Shown: positions 1-8,658 of the stretch, piece by piece
Numbering within the stretch: position 1 is the first letter of the stretch
How the letters are laid out: every line of letters starts with the position of its first letter
Source of the DNA: JAKACA01 sp963735115
GTDB lineage: Bacteria > Actinomycetota > Acidimicrobiia > Acidimicrobiales > Bog-793
Length of the DNA: 64,000 nt
Reading direction: 5' to 3'
Assembly: GCA_963735115.1 (NCBI GenBank)
Contig: CAVTJR010000003.1
Location: 1,364,001 to 1,428,000 of the forward strand
Translations under genes and position numbers: made by a program
Notes under the pieces: generated by a model
Told to the model about the DNA's origin: nothing
The model's input: only the letters and a program-made list of their open reading frames with translations
Database searches by the model: none

Positions 1-241
1 ACGGGTCGAGAAACGCCCCCGACCTCGTCGTCCCCTGCCGCCGCGCCACGTAACCGTCGAGGCCGTCGGAGCTGGCGCACACGAACCACACCCCGAACAG
101 GGTCCACGTCGCCGGGCCGGTCAACACGACCATGGCCACCAGCACCGGGGTTGCCAGCAGGCGCGCGAGCGTCAGTACGTTCGCCGGCGTGGCGAGGGCG
201 GACGGGCCGAAGGTCGACGTTGGCTTCTCGGCGGTGCTCAC
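1..241 (-). CDS. pgsA: CDP-alcohol phosphatidyltransferase, N-terminal part (PgsA-like), cut by window edge
   Basis: Membrane enzyme that makes phosphatidylglycerophosphate from CDP-diacylglycerol and glycerol-3-phosphate. Only about 80 N-terminal residues are in the window. They include the CDP-alcohol transferase signature: DG, AR three residues later, then G and D in the spacing DG-x2-AR-x8-G-x3-D (read as DGYVARR...GAFLDP). A hydrophobic segment precedes it. The GTG start at 241 overlaps the rimO stop as GTGA, and rimO followed by pgsA is a common actinobacterial order, so the two are probably co-transcribed. The substrate assignment within the family is inferred from this order. Confidence 0.85.
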   Translation of the reverse strand, partial: MSTAEKPTSTFGPSALATPANVLTLARLLATPVLVAMVVLTGPATWTLFGVWFVCASSDGLDGYVARRQGTTRSGAFLDP

Positions 242-1602
242 GACACCACCATCGTGACAGGACTCAGGCGTCCCATGTCGAGCGTGGGCCGATCGCCGAT
301 CAGATCGGGGCCTTCCGCCGCGGTGACGACCACGTCGACGAAACCGCCGACGGCGAGGTGCTCCGGCACACGGACGATCCCGTCGATCTCCGGCGCCTCC
401 CGGAAGCTGCGGCCGACGCCCGGGCGGTCGACGAGCACGGACACGGTCGAGCCCACGAGCCGGCGCCGCCGCCGGGCCGTGACGAAGTCCTGCAACTCGG
501 AGCACTCCCGCATGCGCTCGAGGGCGAGCTCGGGTGCGATCTGCCGGTCGAGACCGGCGGCGTAGGTTCCGGCCTCCCTCGAGAACGTGAAGAAACCCGC
601 CCAGTCCAGCTCCGCCTCCCCCAGGAAGGCGAGCAACTCGTCGTGATCCTCCTCGGTCTCGCCCGGGTAGCCGAGAATGAACGAGGAGCGCAGGGCCGCC
701 TCGGGGGCCATCGCCCGAATCCTCCCGATCCGCTCGAGAAAGCGCTCCCCGTTCCCCCAGCGGCGCATCCTCCGCAGCAATGGGACGGAGACGTGCTGGA
801 GGGAGAGGTCGAAGTAGGGCACGCCGGTGCCGAGGATCGTGTCGATCAACCTGTCACTGAGCGACGACGGGTAGAGATAGAGCAGACGTACTCGCTCGGT
901 GCGGGCCGAGACCGCTTCCACGAGCTGCACGATGTCGCTGTCAACCGACGTGCCGACCGCCCTCGACTGATCGCGACCGAACGATGCGAGATCCTGCGCG
1001 ACAAGGACGATCTCGCGTGCTCGCAGGGACTCGACCTCCGAAAGGATCGATGCCATCGTGCGGGAACGCTGCTTGCCTCGAAACGATGGAATGGCGCAGA
1101 AGCCGCACTTGCGGTCACACCCTTCGGCCACCTTGACGTACGCCCATGGCGCCGTCGCCGGCGGGCGGGGCAGCTCGAGGAGGTCGAACGAGGGTACTTC
1201 GCCGCGGCGAAGGAGGCGCACCGGTTGGCGTTTCGTGGTCTCGTGCAGGCGGGTCGGCGAAGGCCCCCGAGCCGGACGCTGGAGGAAGTCCACGCCGAAT
1301 CCGGCCACGACGTCGACCTCGGGCAGGGCTGCAGCCAGCTCGGGCCCGCTCCGCTCTGCCAGGCAGCCCGTCACCGCCAGGCGCGCCCCAGGTCGCCGGA
1401 TCTGGCTGAGCTCGAGGATCGTGTTGATCGACTCCTCTCGTGCAGGCTCGATGAAGGCGCACGTGTTGACGACGACGAGATCGGCGTCACCGGGCTGGGA
1501 CGTCTCGAGGTACCCCTCGGACTCGAGCAGCCCGACGAGCTTGTCCGAGTCGACGTCGTTCTTCGGGCAGCCCAAGGTCGCGATGAAGAAGCGTTGGGCC
1601 AC
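238..1602 (-). CDS. rimO: Ribosomal protein S12 methylthiotransferase RimO
   Basis: Radical-SAM enzyme that adds a methylthio group to the conserved aspartate of ribosomal protein S12. The 454-residue length is normal. The N-terminal UPF0004 domain (residues 1-110) carries the three auxiliary-cluster cysteines C12 (TLGCPKN), C48 (NTCAF) and C80 (TGCLAER). The radical-SAM cluster motif CDRKCGFC is at 162-169, followed by AIPSFRGKQRSR, which is typical of RimO and argues against MiaB. A TRAM-like domain ends the protein. The start gives MAQRFFIATLGC, a normal RimO beginning. It overlaps pgsA by four bases downstream. Confidence 0.97.
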   Translation of the reverse strand: MAQRFFIATLGCPKNDVDSDKLVGLLESEGYLETSQPGDADLVVVNTCAFIEPAREESINTILELSQIRRPGARLAVTGCLAERSGPELAAALPEVDVVAGFGVDFLQRPARGPSPTRLHETTKRQPVRLLRRGEVPSFDLLELPRPPATAPWAYVKVAEGCDRKCGFCAIPSFRGKQRSRTMASILSEVESLRAREIVLVAQDLASFGRDQSRAVGTSVDSDIVQLVEAVSARTERVRLLYLYPSSLSDRLIDTILGTGVPYFDLSLQHVSVPLLRRMRRWGNGERFLERIGRIRAMAPEAALRSSFILGYPGETEEDHDELLAFLGEAELDWAGFFTFSREAGTYAAGLDRQIAPELALERMRECSELQDFVTARRRRRLVGSTVSVLVDRPGVGRSFREAPEIDGIVRVPEHLAVGGFVDVVVTAAEGPDLIGDRPTLDMGRLSPVTMVVS

Positions 1603-1680
1603 TGCACGAGGCTACCCCCCTGGCCGGGCCACCCGATGCCCCCGCCGACCAGCCGCCACCTCAGGGTCCGCACGCGCCGC

Positions 1681-2832
1681 TCAGAGCGTGGCGATGACCC
1701 CGCTGTGGCGCAGCGACTCGACCCGGCTCTCTGGCACACCCCAGTCGAGGAGGGCGGCGACACCGCCTTCCCCGGGCCAGCCGGGACCGGCGGGGACCGT
1801 CGCCGGTTGCCGCCGGAAGCGGGGCGCCGGCGCCGGCTGCACGACGCCGTCGACGTCGACAAAGGTGCCGCGGGCGAGGTTGTGGGGGTAGGCGGCCGCC
1901 TCCGTCATGGACAGGACGGGCGCCAGGCATGCGTCCTTGCCGGCCGCCAATTCCGCCCACTCGTCGCGCGTCTTGCGGCGGAAGACCTCGGCGTAGCGCC
2001 GCTTCGTCTCCGGCCAGTGCGAACGGTCCATCTGGGGCGGCTCAGCGTCGGCCGGAAGGCCCATGACCGCGAGCAGCTGGGCGAAGAACTGCGGTTCGAG
2101 AGCGCCGACTGCGACCATCTTCCCGTCCGCGCACTCGTAGGTGTCGTAGAAGGGCGCCCCAGTGTCCAACAGGTTGCTGCCGCGCTCGTCCCGCCAGACC
2201 CCGAGAGCCCGGAACGCCCAGGTCATCGTCATGAGCAGCGCCGCCCCGTCCACCATGGCGACGTCGATGACGTCCCCCTTCCCCGTCCGCTGGGCCGACC
2301 AGACGCCTGCCATGACCCCGAGCGCCAGCAGCATGCCGCCGCCGCCGAAATCCCCAACGAGGTTGAGCGGAGGCACCGGTCGCTCGCCGGTGCGGCCGAT
2401 CGACTCGAGCACGCCGCCCACGGAGATGTAGTCGATGTCGTGCCCGGCGCGATCGGCCAAGGGCCCGGCTTGCCCCCAACCGGTCATGCGCCCGTAGACG
2501 AGCCGCGGGTTTCGAGCCAGGCAGGCGTCCGGGCCGAGCCCGAGACGTTCGGTCACGCCCGGCCGAAACCCCTCCACGAGCGCGTCCGCCTGCTCCGCCA
2601 ATGCGAGCACGAGCTCGACGCCGTCACCCTGCTTCAGATCCGCCCCGATCGAACGCTTCCCCCGCTGGAGTAGATCCCAGGAGCTTCCTTCCGGTCGGGC
2701 CGCCGGCACGGCACCGGAGCGTTCGATCCGCAGCACGTCCGCGCCGAGGTCGGCGAGCACCATCGCCCCGAAGGGGCACGGTCCGATCCCGGCGAGCTCG
2801 ACGACGCGCAGCCCGCTCAGCGGTCCGCTCAC
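1681..2832 (-). CDS. Alpha-methylacyl-CoA racemase-like family III CoA-transferase
   Basis: Member of the CaiB/BaiF family, 383 residues. Catalytic positions of alpha-methylacyl-CoA racemase are recognisable: H131 (AGHDIDY), D161 (GDFGGGG) and E233 (YECADGK). In the family these residues move the alpha proton of 2-methylacyl-CoA esters, so that branched fatty acids can enter beta-oxidation. A true family III CoA-transferase would instead rely on an aspartyl anhydride, and the His-Asp-Glu set favours racemase. The GTG start at 2832 overlaps the upstream hydrolase stop as GTGA, so the two are translationally coupled. A 78-bp gap separates it from rimO. Confidence 0.88.
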   Translation of the reverse strand: MSGPLSGLRVVELAGIGPCPFGAMVLADLGADVLRIERSGAVPAARPEGSSWDLLQRGKRSIGADLKQGDGVELVLALAEQADALVEGFRPGVTERLGLGPDACLARNPRLVYGRMTGWGQAGPLADRAGHDIDYISVGGVLESIGRTGERPVPPLNLVGDFGGGGMLLALGVMAGVWSAQRTGKGDVIDVAMVDGAALLMTMTWAFRALGVWRDERGSNLLDTGAPFYDTYECADGKMVAVGALEPQFFAQLLAVMGLPADAEPPQMDRSHWPETKRRYAEVFRRKTRDEWAELAAGKDACLAPVLSMTEAAAYPHNLARGTFVDVDGVVQPAPAPRFRRQPATVPAGPGWPGEGGVAALLDWGVPESRVESLRHSGVIATL

Positions 2833-3734
2833 GAGGGCGCAGCGACGGGGCCCGACCGCTGCGCCTCCCCCTTGCGGGCGTTGCCGTCGACCTCATCGAG
2901 AATCTGATCCCAGACCTGCTCAGGAAGGTCGTGCCCCATACCTTCGATCATCACGAGCTTGGCGCCCGCAATGGCCTTCGCCGTCGCCTCGCCGCCGGAC
3001 GGGTTGACGAGAGGATCGGCGGTTCCGTGAATGACGACTGTCGGCACCGACACCGTAGCGAGGCCATGAGTGCGGTCGGGCGAGCCCAGGATCGCACCCA
3101 TCTGCCGGGAGATGCCGGTCGGCTCGCTCGAACGGTCGTAGGCCTCCGCCGCCAAGCGACGCAGTCGGTCCTCGTCGGGAGGGAAGCCGGGTGATCCGAT
3201 GATCTCGAACACCTTCGTGGCGAGATCGATCGATTCCTCCCTCGAAGTTGGGTTGAGGGAGAGGAGGGCTTCGGCGGCGGCTTGGGAGGGCTGCCCGACG
3301 TGGGGGTTGCCTGTGGTCGACATGATCGAGGTGAGGCTGCGCACCTTCGCCGGGTGATCGATGGCGAGCTGCTGAGCGATCATGCCACCCATCGAGATCC
3401 CAAGGACGTGGATCGACTCGATCCCAAGCGCGTCGAGCAGTCCGGCGACGTCGTCGGCCATGTCGCTCAAGAGGTAAGCGATGTTGGGGTCCTCGCCCCT
3501 CAGCAGCGCCAGCAGGTCGGGCACGCCGCACTCGACGAGGTGGGTGGACAGGCCAGCGTCGCGATTGTCGAAGGCGACGACGAAGTAGCCCTTGGCGGCC
3601 ACGTTACTGATCCAATCGGAGCCCCAACTGACCATCTGCATGCCGAGACCACAGATCAACAGCAGCGGTGGATGAGACTCGTCTCCGGCGGTCTCGTAGT
3701 AGAGATCGATCCCGTTCACGTGGGCAGTCGGCAT
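2829..3734 (-). CDS. Alpha/beta hydrolase
   Basis: Cytosolic alpha/beta-hydrolase fold enzyme of about 301 residues. The nucleophile elbow is GISMGG, the acid is probably in HGTADPLV and the catalytic His in GMGHDLP. The oxyanion segment is CGLGMQM. The substrate is unknown; coupling to the acyl-CoA racemase suggests a thioester or ester in lipid catabolism (inference). The ATG at 3734 is chosen because MPTAHVNGIDLYYE is the classic family beginning and an AGGGAAG ribosome-binding site lies about 9 bases upstream. The gene diverges from the GH1 gene across 94 bases that must hold both promoters. Confidence 0.85.
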   Translation of the reverse strand: MPTAHVNGIDLYYETAGDESHPPLLLICGLGMQMVSWGSDWISNVAAKGYFVVAFDNRDAGLSTHLVECGVPDLLALLRGEDPNIAYLLSDMADDVAGLLDALGIESIHVLGISMGGMIAQQLAIDHPAKVRSLTSIMSTTGNPHVGQPSQAAAEALLSLNPTSREESIDLATKVFEIIGSPGFPPDEDRLRRLAAEAYDRSSEPTGISRQMGAILGSPDRTHGLATVSVPTVVIHGTADPLVNPSGGEATAKAIAGAKLVMIEGMGHDLPEQVWDQILDEVDGNARKGEAQRSGPVAAPS

Positions 3735-3828
3735 GACGGAATGCTTCCCTGCAGCGGCGAAGCGGTCAAGCTGGCGGCCGCCCGCTTGGGCGCCCGGCAA
3801 GATCGACCGACCGTGGCACGATGTGTCG

Positions 3829-5274
3829 ATGCCCGGCTTGCTCGGCGATTCGTTCCGTTTCGGGGTGGCCACGGCGGGCTTTCAGGTCGAGGGCGGTTTC
3901 AACGGTCCAGGCGAACCGCGCAACAACTGGTACGAGTGGGAGACCGAAGGACGCGTCGAGGTGTCGGGGATCGCTCTCGACTTCTGGAACCAGTTCGAGC
4001 ACCACCTCGATAAGGCCGCCGCCCTCGGCATCGACTCGTTTCGGCTGTCGCTCGAGTGGGCAAGGTGTGAGCCGAGCGAGGGCCGCTACGACGACGATGC
4101 CTTCGAGCGCTACCGCAGCATCCTCACCGCCTGCCGGGAGCGCGGGATGGAACCGCTATTGACACTGCTGCACTTCACCCATCCGGCCTGGCTAGGCGTG
4201 GACTTCTGGTCGAGGGCCGATTCTGCGGAACGCTACGCGGGCTTCGCAGCCGAGGCGGTGACACGGCTGTCGTCGGAGTGCCAGAACTGGGTGACCCTGA
4301 ACGAGATCAACGTCCTCGCCCTCATGAGCTTCTTCCTCGGTGGTTTCCCGCCCGGGAGGCGCCTCGACGGACCGACCACCCTCAAGGCGGCCGACCTCCT
4401 CTTGTCGGCCCACGTCCTCGCCTACGAGCGCATCAAGCGGCTGCAACCCGCCGGCGTCGTGAGCACGAACAACTGCAGCTTCTCGATCTACGAGCTCGAC
4501 CGACTCCTCATCGACCTGCTGCTCGCTCGCTCACGCGGGGTCGACCGCGACGACCTCGATGCCCACCTCGCCGAGCGCCGCACCGACTTCTACGCCAGCG
4601 ATGCCGGCAAGGGAGTACCCGGCCCGAGCGGGAGCACGCGCCGCTGGGCGACGGGCGAGGAGGCGCTCCGACGTCTCGCCCGGCAGCTCGTGCACCCGGT
4701 GCAGGCCTTCGCCCGGACGATCGAAGCTGTCTACGCCAGCCCACACGAGCGCACGCTCGACGTCACCCAGCTCGACTATTACGACCCCGAGACCGCGAGC
4801 CATCTGCAGCCCCCCTTCATGCCGACGGCGGGCGGGCGATGGCCTCTGCCGCAGCGCCCCCTCTGGGACGACCCTGCCAACCCGCCCGGGCTGTCGGCCT
4901 ACTGCGCCGTCAACACCGAAACTGACCTCGACCTCTGGATCGTCGAGAACGGTCTCTGCAACCGCGTGCGCCGTGGCCGCGCTTTTCCCCGCCTCGACGG
5001 ATGGGACCGTCCCCGCTATCTCCGGGAGAACCTGGCGGCTGTTCTGACATCAATTTCCGCCGGGATCCCAATTTCTGGTTATTGGCACTGGTGTTTGGCC
5101 GATAACTACGAGTGGGGTAGCTACGAGCCCCGATTCGGCATATATGGCATCGACCGGGAACGGTCCTGCCGATGGGACGAACTTGATTCGATGGGTAAGG
5201 ACTCGGCCGGTGCGTACCGGCGGATCATCGAGGGACTGCGAGCCGGCGATACCTCCGTGCTCAGCGACCGGTAG
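3829..5274 (+). CDS. Glycoside hydrolase family 1 (beta-glucosidase/beta-galactosidase type)
   Basis: Retaining beta-glycosidase of 481 residues without a signal peptide, so probably cytosolic. It opens with the GH1 hallmark FRFGVATAGFQVEG (residues 9-22). The acid/base is E159 in TLNEIN (the family usually has NEP) and the nucleophile is E373 in IVENG. Late aglycone-site motifs SGYWHW and DNYEWGSYEPRFG are present. Galactokinase follows 7 bases after the stop, which points to beta-galactosides as natural substrates (inference). The stretch about 5046-5150, coding the conserved C-terminal motif, is visibly richer in A+T codons than the rest of the gene. Confidence 0.9.
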   Translation: MPGLLGDSFRFGVATAGFQVEGGFNGPGEPRNNWYEWETEGRVEVSGIALDFWNQFEHHLDKAAALGIDSFRLSLEWARCEPSEGRYDDDAFERYRSILTACRERGMEPLLTLLHFTHPAWLGVDFWSRADSAERYAGFAAEAVTRLSSECQNWVTLNEINVLALMSFFLGGFPPGRRLDGPTTLKAADLLLSAHVLAYERIKRLQPAGVVSTNNCSFSIYELDRLLIDLLLARSRGVDRDDLDAHLAERRTDFYASDAGKGVPGPSGSTRRWATGEEALRRLARQLVHPVQAFARTIEAVYASPHERTLDVTQLDYYDPETASHLQPPFMPTAGGRWPLPQRPLWDDPANPPGLSAYCAVNTETDLDLWIVENGLCNRVRRGRAFPRLDGWDRPRYLRENLAAVLTSISAGIPISGYWHWCLADNYEWGSYEPRFGIYGIDRERSCRWDELDSMGKDSAGAYRRIIEGLRAGDTSVLSDR

Positions 5275-5281
5275 CCCGGCG

Positions 5282-6361
5282 ATGCAGGCACGCGAGCCGA
5301 GGTCAGACGGTCGCGGCGACGGCCCGATCGAGGCCGTGACGGCGTTCGCACCCGGGCGGGTCACCCTCATCGGCGATCACACCGACTACACCGGTGGTCT
5401 CGCCCTGCCGATCGCGATCAACCTCGGCACCGAGGTCGTCTTCCACCCGGATGCCACCGCCGACTGCATCGAGCTCTCCTCCTCCCTCGAGCCGGAGAGC
5501 GCCCGCATCCCGCTCGCCGTCCCTGCCAACCCTTGGGATCTGGGGATGATCCTGCCGGAGTGGGGTCGCCACGTCGGCGCGATCGCTTCGATCGTGCGCC
5601 CGCGGTACGGCGGCAAGGGCACGATCACCACGACGCTGCCGGTCGGGGCGGGCCTCTCCTCGAGCGCCGCCCTCGAGATCGCCGTAGCGCTGGCGCTCGG
5701 TTATGCGGGCGACGCCCTCTCCCTCGCGCAAGCTTGCCAACTCGCCCAGCAGGTAGCTTCGGGTGTCCGCACTGGCATCGTCGATCAGCTGGCGATCACC
5801 CTGGCGGAGGCGGGTCACGCCATGCTGCTCGACTGCTCCACGCTGCGGGCGACGGCGGTGGCGATCCCCGAGGAAGTCGAGGTCATCGTCGCCCATTGCG
5901 GCGTCGTGCGATCCATCGTCGCATCGGCCTACGCCGAACGCAGGGCGGAGTGCGAGGCGGCCGAGCGCCTGGTCGGACCGCTCCGCTCGGCGACGCCGTG
6001 GGAGGTGGACCGGCTGTCCGACCCCGTCCTCCGGCGCCGTGCGCGCCACGTCGTGAGCGAGAACGCCCGCGTGCGCCAGTTCGTCGCAGCCCTCCAGCGG
6101 AACGACCTCCGCGCTGCCGGCCAGCTCATGAACGACAGCCACGCCAGCCTCGCCGCCGACTTCGAGGCATCGATCCCGGAGCTCGACGGGTTGGCCGAGC
6201 GACTCCGGTCGATGAGTGGGGTGTTCGGGGCGAGGATGACCGGGGCCGGATTCGGCGGCTGTGTCGTCGCCCTGGCCGAGCGCGGCTCTGTCCGGCTGCC
6301 GCTGCGAGGCGTGCAGGCGTGGCGGACTCTTCCGTCCGAGGCTGCGCGGCGACGCTCGTAG
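5282..6361 (+). CDS. galK: Galactokinase
   Basis: GHMP kinase that phosphorylates galactose at C1 for the Leloir pathway; 359 residues, slightly shorter than typical. The galactokinase signature near residues 26-39 reads GRVTLIGDHTDYTGG (canonical GRVNLIGEHTDYNGG, with E changed to D). The ATP loop is PVGAGLSSSAAL at 120-131, the catalytic Asp is D168 in GIVDQ, and GHMP motif 3 is MTGAGFGGC. The start at 5282 lies 7 bases after the GH1 stop, so the two form an operon for taking up and phosphorylating galactose from a glycoside. No galT, galE or sugar transporter is next to it. Confidence 0.9.
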   Translation: MQAREPRSDGRGDGPIEAVTAFAPGRVTLIGDHTDYTGGLALPIAINLGTEVVFHPDATADCIELSSSLEPESARIPLAVPANPWDLGMILPEWGRHVGAIASIVRPRYGGKGTITTTLPVGAGLSSSAALEIAVALALGYAGDALSLAQACQLAQQVASGVRTGIVDQLAITLAEAGHAMLLDCSTLRATAVAIPEEVEVIVAHCGVVRSIVASAYAERRAECEAAERLVGPLRSATPWEVDRLSDPVLRRRARHVVSENARVRQFVAALQRNDLRAAGQLMNDSHASLAADFEASIPELDGLAERLRSMSGVFGARMTGAGFGGCVVALAERGSVRLPLRGVQAWRTLPSEAARRRS

Positions 6362-6384
6362 ACCAAGGCGGGAGGACTCGCCCG

Positions 6385-7332
6385 TCAGCGACCTTCGAGC
6401 AGCTCCCGCCGCTTGGTTTCGTACTCGGCGTTCGTGATCACCCCTAGCCGGAGCAGCTCGTCGAGCCGCGTCAGCTCCTCACTCGACGATGACGGCAGCG
6501 AGTCAGCCGGCGCCGGAACCGGCTGGGCGGCTGGAGGCGCGACCGGAGGCGGGGCGTACTGCTGGGACACCTGCTGCTGCGGGTACTGGGGCGAGGGTTG
6601 CTCGGGTAGCGGTGACGGCGTCGGGTAGGTCGGAGGTTGCGGTTGCACCGGGTGCTGCGCTGGCTCGTACCGGGGTGGTTGGTACTGGGGCGGCTGGTAC
6701 TGTGCCGGCTGGTACTGGGGTTGCGGGTTCGGCTGGGCGTACTGGGGTGGAGGCTGGTTCTGCGCCGGCTGGTACTGGGGTTGCGGGTTGGGCGGGGCGT
6801 ACTGGGGCTGCTCGTAGGCGCCCTGGGGTGGGTACGCGCCAGCGCCGTAGCCCGCCGCTGGGGGCGAGATCAGCCGGTTCATCAGCGACTGAACGGCGGC
6901 GGGATGCCGTATGTCCGGGAACGGCTCCTCGCCTCCGGCGCCGGCTGACTGAATCGTCAGGCTGCCGGCACCCACGAGGCGCTCGACGATGCTCTGCGAG
7001 TACGTCACGTCTTGCACGCGGTCGAGGGGGATCTCACGACCGAGACGGCGCAGGACACCCGTTCGATACACGACCCGCCGGTTCGTGAGCACGAGCGTGG
7101 TGGAGCGCCACACGCCGATCTTGCCGAGCACCCAGAGGAAGAACACACCGGCGATGCCGAGAAGCACCCAGCCCACCCACAGTGGAGCATGTGTCCACTC
7201 CACCACGACGGTGACAGAGGCGGCGACGACCAGCAGGAACAGCGACACGCGAGGGACGAGGATCGACCAGTTCGGGTGCGCCTCAAGGACGATGTCCTCG
7301 CCCGGGGCGAGGAGCTTGCGAGGAAAGGCCAT
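6385..7332 (-). CDS. Membrane PH-domain (bPH2/YdbS-like) protein with PQ-rich linker and SHOCT domain
   Basis: About 315 residues. After a short N-terminus come two membrane segments (about residues 23-45 and 47-68), then a bacterial PH domain with TLVLTNRRVVYRTGVL and EIPLDRVQDVTYSQS. Next is a long linker of Pro-Gln-Tyr repeats (units like PQYQPAQ, about 160-265). The C-terminus EELTRLDELLRLGVITNAEYETKR is a SHOCT domain. Such proteins sit at the inner membrane; the role is not known and SHOCT probably mediates oligomerisation. The ATG at 7332 leaves a 16-base gap after ddl; an upstream in-frame start would overlap ddl. The repeats make this gene prone to length variation. Confidence 0.8.
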   Translation of the reverse strand: MAFPRKLLAPGEDIVLEAHPNWSILVPRVSLFLLVVAASVTVVVEWTHAPLWVGWVLLGIAGVFFLWVLGKIGVWRSTTLVLTNRRVVYRTGVLRRLGREIPLDRVQDVTYSQSIVERLVGAGSLTIQSAGAGGEEPFPDIRHPAAVQSLMNRLISPPAAGYGAGAYPPQGAYEQPQYAPPNPQPQYQPAQNQPPPQYAQPNPQPQYQPAQYQPPQYQPPRYEPAQHPVQPQPPTYPTPSPLPEQPSPQYPQQQVSQQYAPPPVAPPAAQPVPAPADSLPSSSSEELTRLDELLRLGVITNAEYETKRRELLEGR

Positions 7333-7348
7333 TGGGCTGTCTCTTCGC

Positions 7349-8569
7349 TCAGCCGAGCTTGCCGGAGATCGCACCGGCGCCCCGCAGCACCGTCCCGTCG
7401 GCCCCTGCGACCGAGAAACTCACCGACGGCCTTGCGATCGCCTCCCCCAGCAGATCGAGCAGCAACCTGGCGAACGGCACGGGCGGGTCGATCCAGAGAT
7501 AGCGGGCGAGCGAGCCCGGGATCGTGTTCACCTCGTTCACGAAGACCGCCTCGCCGTCGGACAGGAAGTCGATGCGGGCGACACCGCGCACGCCGACAAG
7601 ATGCGCCACCTCGGGCGCGATGGTACGGAGCTCTCGTTCGAGCTCGGGGCTGATGCGCGCGGGTAGCTCGCGCGGCGCCGTCGTCATCCCCTCCGGCCCG
7701 ACGTACTTGTCCGAGTAGGCGAGGATCTCGCCGGCTCGCGTCCGCAACGGCTTCTCGATCGCCGAGAGCTGCACTTCGGGCCAGAGGCGCACTCCGATCT
7801 GCAGGTCGAACAGCTCCGGTTGGTACGGCTCGAGGACCGCCCCGCGTTTCAAGTGCGGGTTCACCCGCAGGCGTGCACGGGCCGTCTCGTAGTCCGCCAC
7901 GACCTCGACGCCGATCGACGAGCCACCGAAGCGGGGCTTCACGATGTAAGGCCCGGGAAAGCTGGGCGGGGGGACGGCCTCGGACAACGGGACCCTGGGA
8001 AGCATCTGCATCCAGGCGGAGGCGGCCATGGCGCTGAACACGAGCTTGTCCATCCCGATGAGGGCCCCGGCCATGTTTGGGCCCGTGTACGGCAGGCCGA
8101 TCATGTCGAGCGCCCCCTGCAACGAGCCATCCTCACCGGGTCCCCCGTGGCAGCAGACCAGCACGGCGTCGACTTCGATGAGCTGCTCCTTCGATCCGAA
8201 GCGTCCTCCCCGCTGAGCGAAGAAACCCCCACCCGCCCCCACCACCAGCCGCAACGGCCCGGCACCGGCGGGTACGCCCTGAACGAAGGCAGACGCCTCG
8301 AGGTTCGTGGGCACCTCGAACCACTCGCCCGTCTTCGACCAGTAGAAAGAGTGCAGCTCACCGATGTTGGGCACCTGGTTGAAGCCCCGCAACACCTGCA
8401 GGCCCGTCAGGATCGAGACGTCGTGCTCCGGGGACGGCCCGCCGAAGACGACGGCGATCCGAGCGAGCGCCCCTCCGCTGCGAAGCCCGACCGCCCCCGT
8501 GATCCCGAGCGCGCCGCGTTCGTCGAAGGTGAGCCGGCGGCCCCTGTTCAAACCCATTGCGGCGCTCAC
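7349..8569 (-). CDS. ddl: D-alanine--D-alanine ligase
   Basis: ATP-grasp ligase making the D-Ala-D-Ala dipeptide for peptidoglycan. The N-terminal sequence AVVFGGPSPEHDVS holds the catalytic Glu. The middle has CHGGPGEDGSLQG and PYTGPN, and the C-terminal metal/ATP site is FVNEVNTIPG. At 406 residues it is a little long because of about 35 residues before AVVFGG. The GTG at 8569 lacks a clear ribosome-binding site, so the true start may be internal. It lies 89 bases downstream of the membrane MurF-like ligase, which would use its product. Confidence 0.9.
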   Translation of the reverse strand: MSAAMGLNRGRRLTFDERGALGITGAVGLRSGGALARIAVVFGGPSPEHDVSILTGLQVLRGFNQVPNIGELHSFYWSKTGEWFEVPTNLEASAFVQGVPAGAGPLRLVVGAGGGFFAQRGGRFGSKEQLIEVDAVLVCCHGGPGEDGSLQGALDMIGLPYTGPNMAGALIGMDKLVFSAMAASAWMQMLPRVPLSEAVPPPSFPGPYIVKPRFGGSSIGVEVVADYETARARLRVNPHLKRGAVLEPYQPELFDLQIGVRLWPEVQLSAIEKPLRTRAGEILAYSDKYVGPEGMTTAPRELPARISPELERELRTIAPEVAHLVGVRGVARIDFLSDGEAVFVNEVNTIPGSLARYLWIDPPVPFARLLLDLLGEAIARPSVSFSVAGADGTVLRGAGAISGKLG

Positions 8570-8658
8570 TCTAGCGGCAGCTAGCAGGTTGTAAGGGGAT
8601 CGAAAGGGCGTCTCGGGGGGTTTCGGACGGACGACGAGATGCGGGCTGACGAGGGCGA

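Noticed and set aside
151..2673. Very long open frame antisense to rimO and the acyl-CoA racemase
   Set aside because: It is the G+C-driven shadow of two well-supported genes on the other strand; its translation is Arg/Asp/His-rich and matches no family.
6540..6830. Plus-strand G/T-rich frames opposite the PQ-repeat linker
   Set aside because: They are the complement of the Pro-Gln repeats of the PH/SHOCT protein and have no independent support.
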